From an uncultured Oscillospiraceae bacterium (GTDB taxonomy: Bacteria; Bacillota; Clostridia; Oscillospirales; Acutalibacteraceae): DNA of 64,000 nucleotides. The stretch covers positions 62,001 through 126,000 of the forward strand of contig UQDP01000003.1 in assembly GCA_900539845.1 (NCBI GenBank), in the 5' to 3' direction. The stretch's first letter is position 1; the number at the start of each line of letters is the position of its first letter. The notes below the pieces were generated by a model. The model saw only the letters and a program-made list of their open reading frames with translations, was not told the origin of the DNA and ran no database searches. The position numbers and the translations under genes are program-made. This document shows, piece by piece, positions 50,894 through 59,859 of this stretch.

Positions 50894-51395
50894 CAAAAAG
50901 CCCTTTCATAGGAATTATTTTAATAACGCCGCCCTCGCAGTCCGTTTCCTTTACGATCTCATCGATCAAAGGAACATATCTGTGTTTTCCGCCGCACTTA
51001 AGCTCAAGTATATCCGAAGCGCCGTAATTCAGCACATCTGCAACGGTGCCGTACCCTTCGCCTGTTTCGGCGTCAACGACCTCACAGCCGATAAGATCCT
51101 GAATATACTGCGAGCCGTCGTCTATAACAGCGTCATCACGGTTGCAGTAAAGCACCCTGTTTTTATATCTTTCGGCTTCATCAATACTTGCGAGCTCCTC
51201 AAATTTGAGTATCGCACCGTTTTTATGCGCGCGCACAGCAGTAAGCGTGAGCGCCTCGCTGCCGTTTTCATCAAGATAAAGGGTTTTAAACTGCTTCAGA
51301 AAATCCGCACAGTCGCACCACAACTGAAGCTTTACCTCTCCTCTTATACCATGTGTATTTACGATTTTTCCGACTTCAAGAAACTGCTTCATCAT
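50883..51395 (-). CDS. rimM: Ribosome maturation factor RimM
   Basis: 170 residues. The N-terminal RimM domain begins FLEVGKIVNTHGIRGEVKL, and the C-terminal PRC-barrel contains LIGCEVVDAETGEGYGTV and VPLIDEIVKE. RimM helps assemble the 30S head by binding S19. Two adjacent ATGs (51395, 51392) follow GGTGG. It is coupled to trmD. Confidence 0.95.
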   Translation of the reverse strand: MMKQFLEVGKIVNTHGIRGEVKLQLWCDCADFLKQFKTLYLDENGSEALTLTAVRAHKNGAILKFEELASIDEAERYKNRVLYCNRDDAVIDDGSQYIQDLIGCEVVDAETGEGYGTVADVLNYGASDILELKCGGKHRYVPLIDEIVKETDCEGGVIKIIPMKGLFDEN

Positions 51396-51440
51396 ACCAC
51401 CAAGTGTATTATATATTCAACGAAAAAAATTTGCAAGAAA

Positions 51441-51462
51441 AAACCGCCCGAAAAGGCGGTTT
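51441..51462 (-). terminator. Intrinsic terminator between khpA and rimM
   Basis: AAACCGCC / GGCGGTTT followed on the minus strand by TTTTTTC, ten bases after the khpA stop. It should separate ffh-rpsP-khpA from rimM-trmD or act as a leaky attenuator. Confidence 0.85.
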
Positions 51463-51471
51463 GGCTTATAA

Positions 51472-51705
51472 TCAGTCTATCTCAACAGAGATTTTTTGAT
51501 CGTTTCTTGTTGCGGCGGCGCGCATAACAACGCGTATTGCCTTTGCGATCCTGCCCTGCTTTCCGATCACTCTGCCCATGTCGTCCTCTGCCACATGAAG
51601 ATGATAGAAGATGACGCCCTCCTCGTTCGGCTCATCGACCTCAACGGTAACGGCATCGGGATTCTCAACAAGACCTTTGGTGATTGCGATTAAAAGTTCC
51701 TTCAA
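51472..51705 (-). CDS. khpA: KH-domain RNA-binding protein KhpA
   Basis: 77 residues. LKELLIAITKGLVENPDAV starts the protein and the KH motif is VIGKQGRIAKAIRVVMRAAA (read V-GKxGR). KhpA pairs with KhpB/EloR in Gram-positive bacteria and binds many RNAs, influencing cell elongation and division. AGGAGGTGTTTTC makes the TTG at 51705 the likely start. Position after rpsP is the standard Firmicutes order. Confidence 0.95.
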   Translation of the reverse strand: MKELLIAITKGLVENPDAVTVEVDEPNEEGVIFYHLHVAEDDMGRVIGKQGRIAKAIRVVMRAAATRNDQKISVEID

Positions 51706-51737
51706 AGAAAACACCTCCTGTTTAATCCCTTATGAGA

Positions 51738-51980
51738 TTAAAGAATGCCTTCTTTTTTAAGGATGCTCTTAACGGTATCCGTCGGCTGAGCGCCGTTTGC
51801 GATCCACTTCTTTGCTTTTTCTGCATCGATCTTGATTTCTGCAGGATCCGTCATTGTATTATAGGTTCCGATCTCCTCGATAAAACGTCCGTCTCTCGGA
51901 TATCTTGAATCCGCAACAACTACACGGTAGAACGGAGCTTTCTTTGCGCCCATTCTGCGAAGTCTGATTTTAACTGCCAT
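51738..51980 (-). CDS. rpsP: 30S ribosomal protein S16
   Basis: 80 residues. [20 protein letters not shown] and [18 protein letters not shown] are diagnostic for bS16. GGAGGAAACAGAA fixes the start at 51980. It sits between ffh and khpA. Confidence 0.98.
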   Translation of the reverse strand: MAVKIRLRRMGAKKAPFYRVVVADSRYPRDGRFIEEIGTYNTMTDPAEIKIDAEKAKKWIANGAQPTDTVKSILKKEGIL

Positions 51981-52049
51981 TTCTGTTTCCTCCAATATAA
52001 TAATTTTATTTCTATGTTTACTAACCGAATAAAATCGGGTTAATACGAA

Positions 52050-53450
52050 TCAGAAGCCGAACGGATTATTGCGTCCGCCGCCGGTCATTCCCATCATTTT
52101 CTGCGCCATATCGGGATTCTGCTGAAGCAGACGGCGCATCTTTTTGCTGACGCGCGGTCCGCTCTTTCCGCCGTACTGGCTGATCATTTTTTTCATCTGC
52201 TTAAACTGTGAAAGCAGCCTGTTTACATCCTCGACCTTCATTCCGCAGCCCGCCGCGATCCTGCGCTTTCTTGAGGGATTTATGATATCCGGATGGGCGC
52301 GTTCCTGCTTTGTCATAGAATAAATGATGGCTCTTGATCTGTCAAAGGCACGCTCATCTATATCCTCGTCCTTGATCTTGGAGCCGATACCGGGGATCAT
52401 CCTGAGCGTATCCTTAAGGCTCCCCATTCTCGATATCTGGTCGAACTGATCAAGCAGATCATTGAGATCAAATTTATTCTTAGCGAGCTTCTTTTCAAGC
52501 TCTTCGGCTTTTTTTTGGTCAAGGCTCTGCTCCGCTCTTTCAATAAACGAAAGCACATCGCCCATTCCCAAAATTCTGGATGCCATTCTGCTGGGGTGGA
52601 AAGTCTCCAGATCTCCGAGCTTTTCGCCGGTACCGACAAATTTGATCGGCTTGCCGGTCACCGCTCGTACCGAAAGCGCCGCGCCGCCCCTTGTATCACC
52701 GTCAAGCTTTGTAAGAATCACACCGTCGATCCCGAGCGTTTCGTTGAAGCTTTTCGCAACGTTTACTGCGTCCTGACCCGTCATAGCGTCAATTACAAGC
52801 AGTATCTCGTGCGGGTGAACCGTGCTTCTTATATTCTGAAGCTCCTGCATAAGCTGCTCATCAATATGAAGTCTGCCGGCAGTGTCAAGGAACACATAAT
52901 CATAACCGTGATCTCTTGCGTGCTTTACCGCTTCTTCCGCGATCTTTACCGGGTTCTCCGTTCCCATTTCAAAAACAGGAACATCAACCTGAGCGCCGAC
53001 CACCTGAAGCTGTTTGATAGCGGCAGGTCTGTAAATATCACAGGCGACGAGCAGAGGGCGGTGACCCTCTTTTTTCAGTTTGAGCGCCAGCTTTGCGCTG
53101 TGCGTAGTCTTACCTGAACCCTGAAGGCCGCACATCATGATAACCGTGGGCGGATGATTTGCCTGGGCAAGCCTGCTCTCGCTGCCGCCCATAAGCTGCG
53201 TAAGTTCTTCGTTAACGATTTTAATTACCATCTGACCCGGCGTGAGCGATTCCATAACGTCCTCGCCTATCGCCCTGTCAGTAACGGATTTTGTAAAATC
53301 CTTTGCAACTTTATAGTTTACGTCCGCCTCAAGCAGCGCAAGACGAACCTCGCGCATAGCGTCCTTAACATCCGCCTCGGTCAGTTTTCCCTTGGCACGA
53401 AGCTTCTTAAAAGAATTTTCGAGCCTTTCCGAAAGGCCTTCAAATGCCAA
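52050..53450 (-). CDS. ffh: Signal recognition particle protein Ffh (SRP54)
   Basis: 466 residues. The N domain begins MAFEGLSERL, from a TTG at 53450; two other TTGs are close, but this matches the family start. The G domain has GLQGSGKTTHSAKLA, DTAGRLHIDEQLM and TKLDGDTRGGAALSV. The Met-rich M domain ends KKMRRLLQQNPDMAQKMMGMTGGGRN. With the 4.5S/6S-like SRP RNA it delivers nascent membrane proteins to FtsY. GGGAG lies 8 bases before the start. Confidence 0.97.
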   Translation of the reverse strand: MAFEGLSERLENSFKKLRAKGKLTEADVKDAMREVRLALLEADVNYKVAKDFTKSVTDRAIGEDVMESLTPGQMVIKIVNEELTQLMGGSESRLAQANHPPTVIMMCGLQGSGKTTHSAKLALKLKKEGHRPLLVACDIYRPAAIKQLQVVGAQVDVPVFEMGTENPVKIAEEAVKHARDHGYDYVFLDTAGRLHIDEQLMQELQNIRSTVHPHEILLVIDAMTGQDAVNVAKSFNETLGIDGVILTKLDGDTRGGAALSVRAVTGKPIKFVGTGEKLGDLETFHPSRMASRILGMGDVLSFIERAEQSLDQKKAEELEKKLAKNKFDLNDLLDQFDQISRMGSLKDTLRMIPGIGSKIKDEDIDERAFDRSRAIIYSMTKQERAHPDIINPSRKRRIAAGCGMKVEDVNRLLSQFKQMKKMISQYGGKSGPRVSKKMRRLLQQNPDMAQKMMGMTGGGRNNPFGF

Positions 53451-53476
53451 AGCAATCAACTCCCGATCTTTTAAAA

Positions 53477-53842
53477 TTAAAGCTGAGACAAATAATCAGC
53501 CGTGGATTTAATCTTTGATATATTGTCGTTTATTTCGCGCGAAAGGCTGTGATTCAGATTATAATCATTGATAGCCTCTGCGCACTGCGTTATTTCATCA
53601 AGTCCTTTTTTCATTTCGGTAAACCGCTTCGCGAGCCCCAGCCTGTTCTCCATATCAAAAAGCTGATTCTCCGCGCGTTTGATCGCGTCGCGCACTCCCT
53701 GACGGGTGATGCCTTCATTTTCAGCGATCTCTGAAAGGGATAAATCCTCGTTATAATAGTAAACAAGAAAATCATGCTGCTTCTTTGTCAGCATTTCGCC
53801 GTAAAAATCCAAAAGAAAAGAAACCTCAAGATTTTTCGCCAC
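53477..53842 (-). CDS. ylxM: YlxM-type helix-turn-helix protein
   Basis: 121 residues from the GTG at 53842 behind GAAAGGGGTATAAAA. The sigma-70 region-4-like helix-turn-helix LSLSEIAENEGITRQGVRDAIKRAE is visible, after LDFYGEMLTKKQHDFLVYYYNEDL (read as family blocks). YlxM is a DNA- and SRP-linked protein that in Firmicutes always precedes ffh; it modulates SRP activity in streptococci. It heads the ylxM-ffh-rpsP-khpA unit. Confidence 0.93.
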   Translation of the reverse strand: MAKNLEVSFLLDFYGEMLTKKQHDFLVYYYNEDLSLSEIAENEGITRQGVRDAIKRAENQLFDMENRLGLAKRFTEMKKGLDEITQCAEAINDYNLNHSLSREINDNISKIKSTADYLSQL

Positions 53843-53909
53843 TTTTATACCCCTTTCTCCCTTATTCCACCTGATGTGTGTAAAGTGTTTAATCTTTACA
53901 GCAAGAGAT

Positions 53910-53938
53910 ATTATACATAACCCGAAGCCATAAGTCAA
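53910..53938 (-). promoter_or_regulatory. Promoter of ylxM-ffh-rpsP-khpA
   Basis: On the minus strand TTGACT (53938-53933), 17 bases, TATAAT (53915-53910). Confidence 0.88.
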
Positions 53939-53943
53939 GGGAT

Positions 53944-53964
53944 AGTGGGAACATTTTTCCCACT
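53944..53964. promoter_or_regulatory. Inverted repeat just upstream of the ylxM promoter
   Basis: AGTGGGAA / TTCCCACT, a perfect 8-bp inverted repeat with a 5-base spacer, immediately upstream of the -35 box. It lacks a T-run, so an operator or activator site is as likely as a terminator. Confidence 0.45.
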
Positions 53965-54044
53965 AAAATTTTTACGAAAGCTATTGACACAAAATATTGA
54001 AATCCTTTTCACAAAGCGCTACCAAATATCGTGGTATATAAAAT

Positions 54045-54069
54045 GCGCGGAAACATTTCTGCTCCGCGC
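54045..54069 (-). terminator. Terminator of mutS2
   Basis: GCGCGGA / TCCGCGC followed on the minus strand by ATTTTATAT, 12 bases after the mutS2 stop. Confidence 0.75.
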
Positions 54070-54081
54070 TTCGGTCATATC

Positions 54082-56454
54082 TCATTTAAGATGCGCAATC
54101 GTTACGCCCGATTCACCCTCACCATAGACGCCGAGGCGAAAATCGGCAATGTTTTTATGGTGCCTAAGCTCCTGCTGCACCGCCGCACGCAGCGCGCCGG
54201 TGCCTTTACCGTGTATGATTCTGATTTCATGCATGTTGAGCAGAACACATTTATCAATAAACAGCGTCAATTCATGCAGAGCTTCATCCACCGTCTTTCC
54301 GCGCAGATCGATCTCGCTGCTTATATCAGAATCGGTTTTAGACGTTGTTCTGTAAAGCACTGCGGGTTTACTCTGCTTCGGCGGCTCTTTCTTTTTTGTA
54401 AGCATAAGATCCGACATCTTCACTCTTGTTTTCAGCATTCCCGACTGAACAAGAACGTTGCTTTTGCCGACCTCGAGCACCTCGCCCTCTCCGATCGAGC
54501 GTATAATAACGGCGTCGCCCGGAACAACGGGTCTCGGCAGTTTATAGTCCTCATCCCACGCATCTGCGAGTCGGCGGGGATTAACGGTCTCTTCCATCTC
54601 GCCGAGCCTGTTTTTGATCTCACGCCTTGTTTTTCTTGCCGTTTGGGCGGCATTGGAGGCATCGGCTTCTTTTTTCAGCTGATCGAGCCGCAAAAGGAAA
54701 TCCGCGCTCTGGCGCTTTGCCGAGGAAATAATCTTTTCCGCCTCTCGTTTTGCCTTTTCAAGCTCATTGTTCACAAGCTGAGCTGCCCTGTCTTTTTCAG
54801 ACTGCGCTTTCCGCTTCATTTTGTCCGCCGTTTCAACCGCGCGCTGAGCCTTTTCTTTTTCGTTCTCAAGCTCCCGGCGTGTTTCCTCCAGCTTTTCAAG
54901 CACGGACTCAAAAGACTTGTTCTCGCTGCCTACAAGGCGTTTGGCTTCGTCTATAACAGATTTATCCATTCCGAGATGTTCCGATATCGCAAAAGCGTTT
55001 GAACGTCCCGGAACGCCTATGAGAAGACGGTAAGTCGGTCTTAGAGTCTCAACGTCAAATTCACAGCTTCCATTCGTTACACCCGGCGTCTCAAGCGCAT
55101 AGGCTTTCAGTTCGGCGTAATGCGTTGTGGCCGCGATCTTCGCCCCTTTCGAGCGCAATTTTTCAATGATCGCGACTGCAAGCGCCGCGCCCTCCACAGG
55201 GTCTGTTCCGGCGCCGAGCTCGTCTATGAGAACAAGCGAATTTTCATTCGTCTCTTTCATGATTTCGATTATATTCACCATATGTGACGAAAAAGTGGAG
55301 AGGTTTTGCTGGATGCTCTGCTCATCCCCCACGTCAACAAGGATCTTTTCAAACACGGATATCTCCGACCGATCCGCGGCGGGAATCAGAAGACCGCACA
55401 TTGCCATAAGAGTCAGCAGACCGATCGTTTTTATTGAAACCGTTTTTCCGCCTGTATTGGGACCCGTTATGACAAGCGTGTCATACTCGCCGCCGAGCGA
55501 TATGTCAACAGGCACTGCTTTTTTTGGATCAAGCAGAGGATGACGCGCTTTTTTCAGATCAATATATCCGTTTATATTGAGCAAAGGTCTTGAGGCTTTC
55601 ATTTTATAGGCAAGGCGCGCCTTTGCGAATATCAGATCGAGCATTACAGCGCTCTCGTAAGAGCATTTTATGCTTTCGGAAAAATTTCCTGCCTCTGCCG
55701 AAAGTTCGAATAGTATGCGCCTGATCTCCTCGCGTTCACGGCTTTCAAGTATTTTTATCTCATTGTTGGCGTCAACAACAGAGACCGGCTCGATAAACAC
55801 CGTTGCGCCGGAGGAGGACATATCGTGAACAAGGCCCGGCACATCCGAGCGGTGCTCAGCCTTTACGGGCACTACGTATCTGCCCGAACGCTGCGTCACG
55901 ATGGGTTCCTGAAGAAATTTCTGATAATGTGTGCTGTGTATGATCGAATCGAGCTTTTCACGCACGGAATTGGATTTTGCCCTCATCTTGCGCCGTATCT
56001 CATAAAGCTCGTCCGAAGCTCTGTCCGCGATCTCATCTTCGGATAGTATGGAGGAAAAGATTTTTTCCTCAAGATATTTATTCACCGTAATGGAATCAAA
56101 AAAGAAATCGAGCTTTGTCCCCACAGAACTGCAGTGCCCATACCACTCATAAAGCGAACGCACCGCCCTCAGCGTTCCCGCGATTGAAAGCAGCTCGGAA
56201 GTATTGAGCTCTCCGCCGGCAGCAGCGCGGCTGACCGCATTATTTACATTTTTCAGCCCCGAAAACGAAGGTCCTCCGAATCTCGCTATCAGAGAAAAGG
56301 CATCCTCCGTCTGAGAGAGCAAAAGCTCCGCTTCGCCGATCTCAGCAGCAGGCACAAGCTCCGCCGCCTTGCTTTTCGCATCATCGCTCGCAGCTTCCTG
56401 TGCAAGCATGTTAAGCACGGAGCCGAGTTCAAGTGCATCATAATGTTTATTCAT
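54082..56454 (-). CDS. mutS2: Endonuclease MutS2
   Basis: 790 residues. The MutS-type ATPase has GPNTGGKTVSIKTIG (Walker A, about 335-349), LVLIDELGAGTDPVEGAAL (Walker B) and ATTHYAELKAYA. A long charged coiled coil (about 515-620) follows, and a C-terminal Smr nuclease domain with IDLRGKTVDEAL and IIHGKGTGALR. It has no mismatch-recognition domain I. MutS2 acts on recombination intermediates or on collided ribosomes (RqcU role in Bacillus). It starts one base after the recO stop. Confidence 0.96.
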   Translation of the reverse strand: MNKHYDALELGSVLNMLAQEAASDDAKSKAAELVPAAEIGEAELLLSQTEDAFSLIARFGGPSFSGLKNVNNAVSRAAAGGELNTSELLSIAGTLRAVRSLYEWYGHCSSVGTKLDFFFDSITVNKYLEEKIFSSILSEDEIADRASDELYEIRRKMRAKSNSVREKLDSIIHSTHYQKFLQEPIVTQRSGRYVVPVKAEHRSDVPGLVHDMSSSGATVFIEPVSVVDANNEIKILESREREEIRRILFELSAEAGNFSESIKCSYESAVMLDLIFAKARLAYKMKASRPLLNINGYIDLKKARHPLLDPKKAVPVDISLGGEYDTLVITGPNTGGKTVSIKTIGLLTLMAMCGLLIPAADRSEISVFEKILVDVGDEQSIQQNLSTFSSHMVNIIEIMKETNENSLVLIDELGAGTDPVEGAALAVAIIEKLRSKGAKIAATTHYAELKAYALETPGVTNGSCEFDVETLRPTYRLLIGVPGRSNAFAISEHLGMDKSVIDEAKRLVGSENKSFESVLEKLEETRRELENEKEKAQRAVETADKMKRKAQSEKDRAAQLVNNELEKAKREAEKIISSAKRQSADFLLRLDQLKKEADASNAAQTARKTRREIKNRLGEMEETVNPRRLADAWDEDYKLPRPVVPGDAVIIRSIGEGEVLEVGKSNVLVQSGMLKTRVKMSDLMLTKKKEPPKQSKPAVLYRTTSKTDSDISSEIDLRGKTVDEALHELTLFIDKCVLLNMHEIRIIHGKGTGALRAAVQQELRHHKNIADFRLGVYGEGESGVTIAHLK

Positions 56455-56455
56455 T

Positions 56456-57193
56456 TCAACCTGTTAATCCTTTATAAAATTCAAGCGCAGAGAGTTTTCT
56501 CTGCACAACAGACAATGTGTATTTTTCCGTTATCTCGCCAAGCAGTTTCAGATTTTCGCTGCTGAGCGAAAAGCCGAATATTTTTTCCGGCGCCGTAAGG
56601 CATATGAACCTCACTGCCGTTATTACCGTTTTCGGAACGGGCACAGCACCTGCTTTGGGGCAGTTCTCACAATATATCCTGCCTTCCGATGTATCAAAAT
56701 ACATCAGATCCGTTTCATATGTACCGCAGTTATCACATGCCAGCACGGACGGCATATATCCGCCGAGACAGGCAGACCTCAGTTCAAAAACAGCCTTGAC
56801 TTGAGCCGGTTCCCTGCTCCCCTTGCAAAGAAGATGAAGCGAATTCAAGGTGAGCCTTAACAATTCAGAACAGGGCTGTTCCTCCGCGCCCATCTCAAAC
56901 GCAAGCTGCGCGAAATACTGCGCCAGCGCAAGGCGCTCTATATCTTTTCTGAGACCGAAAAACACCTCAATAGGCTGTGCGTCATCAACAACAAAGGCGT
57001 CTTTTGTTCTATAAAGCGAAAAATCGCTGTACGCAAAAAGCGAGGTCGCTCCGGCAGCATGACTTTTTATCAGCTTCGCACGGCGCACAAAGGCTCTTAC
57101 GAGTCCGTAATCAGCAGTAAGGAGAGTAACTAATCGGTCACTCTCCCCTGTTGTCTGCTCCCGTATTACCAAGCCCTTTGTAGTTGTTTTCAT
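56456..57193 (-). CDS. recO: DNA repair protein RecO
   Basis: 245 residues. An N-terminal OB fold (KGLVIREQTTGESDRLVTLLT, in pieces) is followed by a helical region and a C4 zinc finger (CDNCGTYETD and YCENC). It promotes RecA loading in gap repair with RecR. The start lies inside yqzL; AAAGGCGG precedes it. Confidence 0.94.
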   Translation of the reverse strand: MKTTTKGLVIREQTTGESDRLVTLLTADYGLVRAFVRRAKLIKSHAAGATSLFAYSDFSLYRTKDAFVVDDAQPIEVFFGLRKDIERLALAQYFAQLAFEMGAEEQPCSELLRLTLNSLHLLCKGSREPAQVKAVFELRSACLGGYMPSVLACDNCGTYETDLMYFDTSEGRIYCENCPKAGAVPVPKTVITAVRFICLTAPEKIFGFSLSSENLKLLGEITEKYTLSVVQRKLSALEFYKGLTG

Positions 57194-57290
57194 CGGAAAC
57201 CGCCTTTAATTCGTCCTCGTGCTTTTTATATTCGATATAATCCTCCGCTCTGCCCGTTTGGGTAAAGCGAAGCCAAAATTCATCCTGCAT
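57138..57290 (-). CDS. yqzL: YqzL-like small protein
   Basis: 50 residues starting MQDEFWLRFTQTGRAEDY. The pattern FW-x-x-F-x-x-TG-x-x-x-DY-x-x-YK is that of the short YqzL family, which in Bacillus also lies between era and recO. A GGTGG lies five bases before the ATG at 57290; another ATG is at 57293. Its last 56 bases overlap the start of recO in a different frame. The function is unknown in all organisms. Confidence 0.82.
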   Translation of the reverse strand: MQDEFWLRFTQTGRAEDYIEYKKHEDELKAVSDENNYKGLGNTGADNRGE

Positions 57291-57374
57291 CATTACCACC
57301 GTTTTTATTTTATCCTATGGCGGCGGCAATCATTTGTGCCATTTTAAACCAAACGGCTAAAAAGGGCGAAAAAC

Positions 57375-58271
57375 TCAGTCTTCAAGCCCAAAATTTCTGA
57401 TCAGTCCCTCTTTGTTTCTCCAGCCCTCTTTGACCTTCACCCAAGTGTGAAGATTCACCCGGATATCAAAAAAGCGTTCCAGATCCTGCCTTGCGAAAGT
57501 TGATATCTTTTTCAGCATAGCGCCTTTTTTGCCTATGACCATTCCTTTGTGCGATTCGCGCTCACAATAGATAACAGCGTCGATATCCAATATCGCCTTA
57601 TCCTGCCTCTCACGCATCTTTTCTATCGCAACGGCAATGCCATGAGGTATCTCCTTATCCATGAGCCGAAGAATCTTTTCCCTAATGATCTCGGCTGCAA
57701 TCACTCTTTCCGGCTGATCGGTAAGCGTGTCATCCGGGAAAAAGTGCACGCTTTCAGCGGCAAGCTTTTTCATTTCCGAGATCAAAATATCCAGACCTTC
57801 TCCCGTTTCTGCCGATACCGGAACGGCTGCGGTAAAATCATAATACCGATACATTTCCGAGACTCTGCCGAGAAGCTGTGCTTTTTCGCTGACTGTATCT
57901 ATTTTATTAATCACAAGAATCGCGGGGATTTTTTCCTGCCGGAATTTGCTTATAAGCTCAAGCTCTTTCTGATCGGGTTCGCCTTTCGGCTCAACTACAA
58001 ACAAGACCGCGTCCGTGCCCGTTATGCTGTCTTTTACAGCGGTGTTCATAATTTCTCCAAGCTTGTTGTGCGGCTTATGAAAGCCCGGTGTATCTGTAAA
58101 AACAAGCTGCGTTTCATCCAAAGTGAGCACACCCATGATTTTTGTTCGCGTCGTCTGCGGCTTGGAGGAAACAATGGCAATCTTTGTGCCGAGCAGTTTG
58201 TTCAGAATGGATGATTTGCCGACATTGGGCTTTCCGGCAATCGTAAGAAAGGCGGATTTTGTTTTCATCAT
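57375..58271 (-). CDS. era: Ribosome-assembly GTPase Era
   Basis: 298 residues. GTPase motifs: GKPNVGKSSILNKLLG (P-loop), DTPGFHKPHNKLGE, and NKIDTVS. A C-terminal KH domain has VIGKKGAMLKKISTFARQDLE (V-GKKG). Era binds the 3' end of 16S rRNA in late 30S assembly. ATG overlaps the ybeY stop; one of two adjacent ATGs is used. Confidence 0.98.
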   Translation of the reverse strand: MMKTKSAFLTIAGKPNVGKSSILNKLLGTKIAIVSSKPQTTRTKIMGVLTLDETQLVFTDTPGFHKPHNKLGEIMNTAVKDSITGTDAVLFVVEPKGEPDQKELELISKFRQEKIPAILVINKIDTVSEKAQLLGRVSEMYRYYDFTAAVPVSAETGEGLDILISEMKKLAAESVHFFPDDTLTDQPERVIAAEIIREKILRLMDKEIPHGIAVAIEKMRERQDKAILDIDAVIYCERESHKGMVIGKKGAMLKKISTFARQDLERFFDIRVNLHTWVKVKEGWRNKEGLIRNFGLED

Positions 58272-58771
58272 TCGTCTCCCATATAATAGCTGTTGTCTCG
58301 TTTCCAGCCGATCTGCGTGAGGACCGTTTCTTCCTTTTCACGCATACGCACAGCTTCTATTCCACCCGTCTCGTGGTCATATCCGAGCAGATGGAGCATG
58401 GAGTGGACCGTCAGAAATCCGACCTCTCTCTGGAGCGGGTGATTGTATTCCTTAGCCTGCTCAACAGCCTTTTCCATGGAAATAACGATATCTCCCAGCA
58501 TTTTAGCGCCGGTATCCATATTTATATCATAATTGCCGTTTTCGCCGAGCGGAAAAGACAGAACATCCGTTTCCTTATCCATATTCCTGTAAGTTTTATT
58601 AAGCTTTCTGATCTCCTCATTATCAACAAAGCGAACGGAAACCTCAGCGGCGCCGTCAAACTTTTCAAGCTGCAGAACCGCATGGCAGCAGCGGCGTATG
58701 AGCAGTCTTATACCCGTGGGTATCTTCACTTTTTTCTGCGAATTGGAGATGATTACCTTTACGCTGTTCAT
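58268..58771 (-). CDS. ybeY: Endoribonuclease YbeY
   Basis: 167 residues. The zinc-binding signature HSMLHLLGYDH (H-x3-H-x5-H) is complete, and DVLSFPLG and GDIVISMEKA precede it. It is a single-strand-specific RNase involved in rRNA maturation. It lies between phoH and era, three bases after phoH. Confidence 0.97.
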   Translation of the reverse strand: MNSVKVIISNSQKKVKIPTGIRLLIRRCCHAVLQLEKFDGAAEVSVRFVDNEEIRKLNKTYRNMDKETDVLSFPLGENGNYDINMDTGAKMLGDIVISMEKAVEQAKEYNHPLQREVGFLTVHSMLHLLGYDHETGGIEAVRMREKEETVLTQIGWKRDNSYYMGDE

Positions 58772-58774
58772 AAA

Positions 58775-59737
58775 TTATTTTTTCTCCTCATTCTCATATT
58801 TTTCATAAGCCTTGATAATTTCCTGAACCAGCCTGTGGCGGACAACATCCTTTTGCGTGAATCTGCAAATCTCAATATCATCAACATTTTTCAGGATCCG
58901 CATAACGCGCTTCAGACCTGATTTTTTTCCGCCGGGCAGGTCTATCTGTGTTATATCGCCCGTTACCACCATTTTGGAATTGAAGCCGAGTCTTGTTAAA
59001 AACATCTTCATTTGTTCTGGCGTGGTATTCTGCGCCTCATCAAGGATGATGAAGCTGTCATCAAGCGTTCTGCCCCTCATATAAGCGAGCGGAGCGACCT
59101 CAACGGTTCCGCGCTCCTGATATCTTTGAAAATTTTCAGCGCCGAGCATTTCAAAAAGCGCGTCATAAAGAGGTCTCAGATAAGGGTCAACCTTGCTTTG
59201 CAGGTCGCCGGGCAGAAAGCCGAGCTTTTCGCCCGCCTCAACGGCAGGTCTTGTTAGGATTATTTTGCTGACCTCTTTTGCCCTGAACGCGGTCACCGCC
59301 ATAGCGACGGCAAGATAGGTCTTTCCTGTTCCGGCAGGACCGACGCCGAATGTAATGGTATTGCCGCGGATTGCCTCGCAGTATTTTTTCTGCCCGAGTG
59401 TTTTCGCCTTGACAGGCTTGCCCTTTGCGGTTATGCAAACCGTATCCGTAGCCATAGAGAAAAGCTTATCCTCATTGCCCTCTTTAACAAGGCTGAGCGC
59501 ATACCTGATATTTTGATCGGACAGCGTTTCGCCCTTGTTTATAAGCACAAGCAGACTGTTCACCGCTCTTACGGCGAGGGAAACATTTTCAGCGTCTCCC
59601 ACAACCTTAAGGCTTGAGCCACGGCTGATGATCGAAACGCCGAATTCTTTTTCGATGATCTTAATATTTTCGTCAAACGAGCCGAACAGGCTGACAGCCT
59701 GCTCCATCGCGTCCAGATTTATAATCTGTTCAATCAT
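58775..59737 (-). CDS. phoH: PhoH family ATPase
   Basis: 320 residues. The P-loop is GPAGTGKTYLAVAMAV, with ILTRPAVEAGEKLGFLPGD after it, then IILDEAQNTTPEQMKMFLTR (Walker B with DEAQN) and TGDITQIDLP. An N-terminal KH-like segment precedes the ATPase (SIISRGSSLKVVGD). PhoH is an RNA-linked ATPase/helicase-like protein of loosely defined role. It heads phoH-ybeY-era-yqzL-recO-mutS2; the dgkA and cdd genes often found here are absent. Confidence 0.96.
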   Translation of the reverse strand: MIEQIINLDAMEQAVSLFGSFDENIKIIEKEFGVSIISRGSSLKVVGDAENVSLAVRAVNSLLVLINKGETLSDQNIRYALSLVKEGNEDKLFSMATDTVCITAKGKPVKAKTLGQKKYCEAIRGNTITFGVGPAGTGKTYLAVAMAVTAFRAKEVSKIILTRPAVEAGEKLGFLPGDLQSKVDPYLRPLYDALFEMLGAENFQRYQERGTVEVAPLAYMRGRTLDDSFIILDEAQNTTPEQMKMFLTRLGFNSKMVVTGDITQIDLPGGKKSGLKRVMRILKNVDDIEICRFTQKDVVRHRLVQEIIKAYEKYENEEKK

Positions 59738-59769
59738 AAATATATCTCTGCCTTTAATTTGTTCTATTT

Positions 59770-59798
59770 ATTATAATCTTTTTTAAAGTATTTGTAAA
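59770..59798 (-). promoter_or_regulatory. Promoter of the phoH operon
   Basis: On the minus strand TTTACA (59798-59793), 17 bases, TATAAT (59775-59770). Confidence 0.78.
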
Positions 59799-59803
59799 GT
59801 GCC

Positions 59804-59832
59804 TTGATTTAGCCCGTTTTTGCGTTTATAAT
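59804..59832 (+). promoter_or_regulatory. Promoter of the FkbM methyltransferase gene
   Basis: TTGATT (59804-59809), 17 bases, TATAAT (59827-59832). It is back to back with the phoH promoter, only five bases apart. Confidence 0.8.
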
Positions 59833-59859
59833 GAAAAAAAGAACGGATGATATAAGTAT

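Noticed and set aside
53944..53964. Terminator upstream of ylxM
   Set aside because: No T-run follows on either strand; mutS2 has a better terminator at 54045-54069.
54031..55002. 323-codon plus-strand frame opposite mutS2
   Set aside because: Antisense shadow of the conserved Smr and coiled-coil regions of MutS2.
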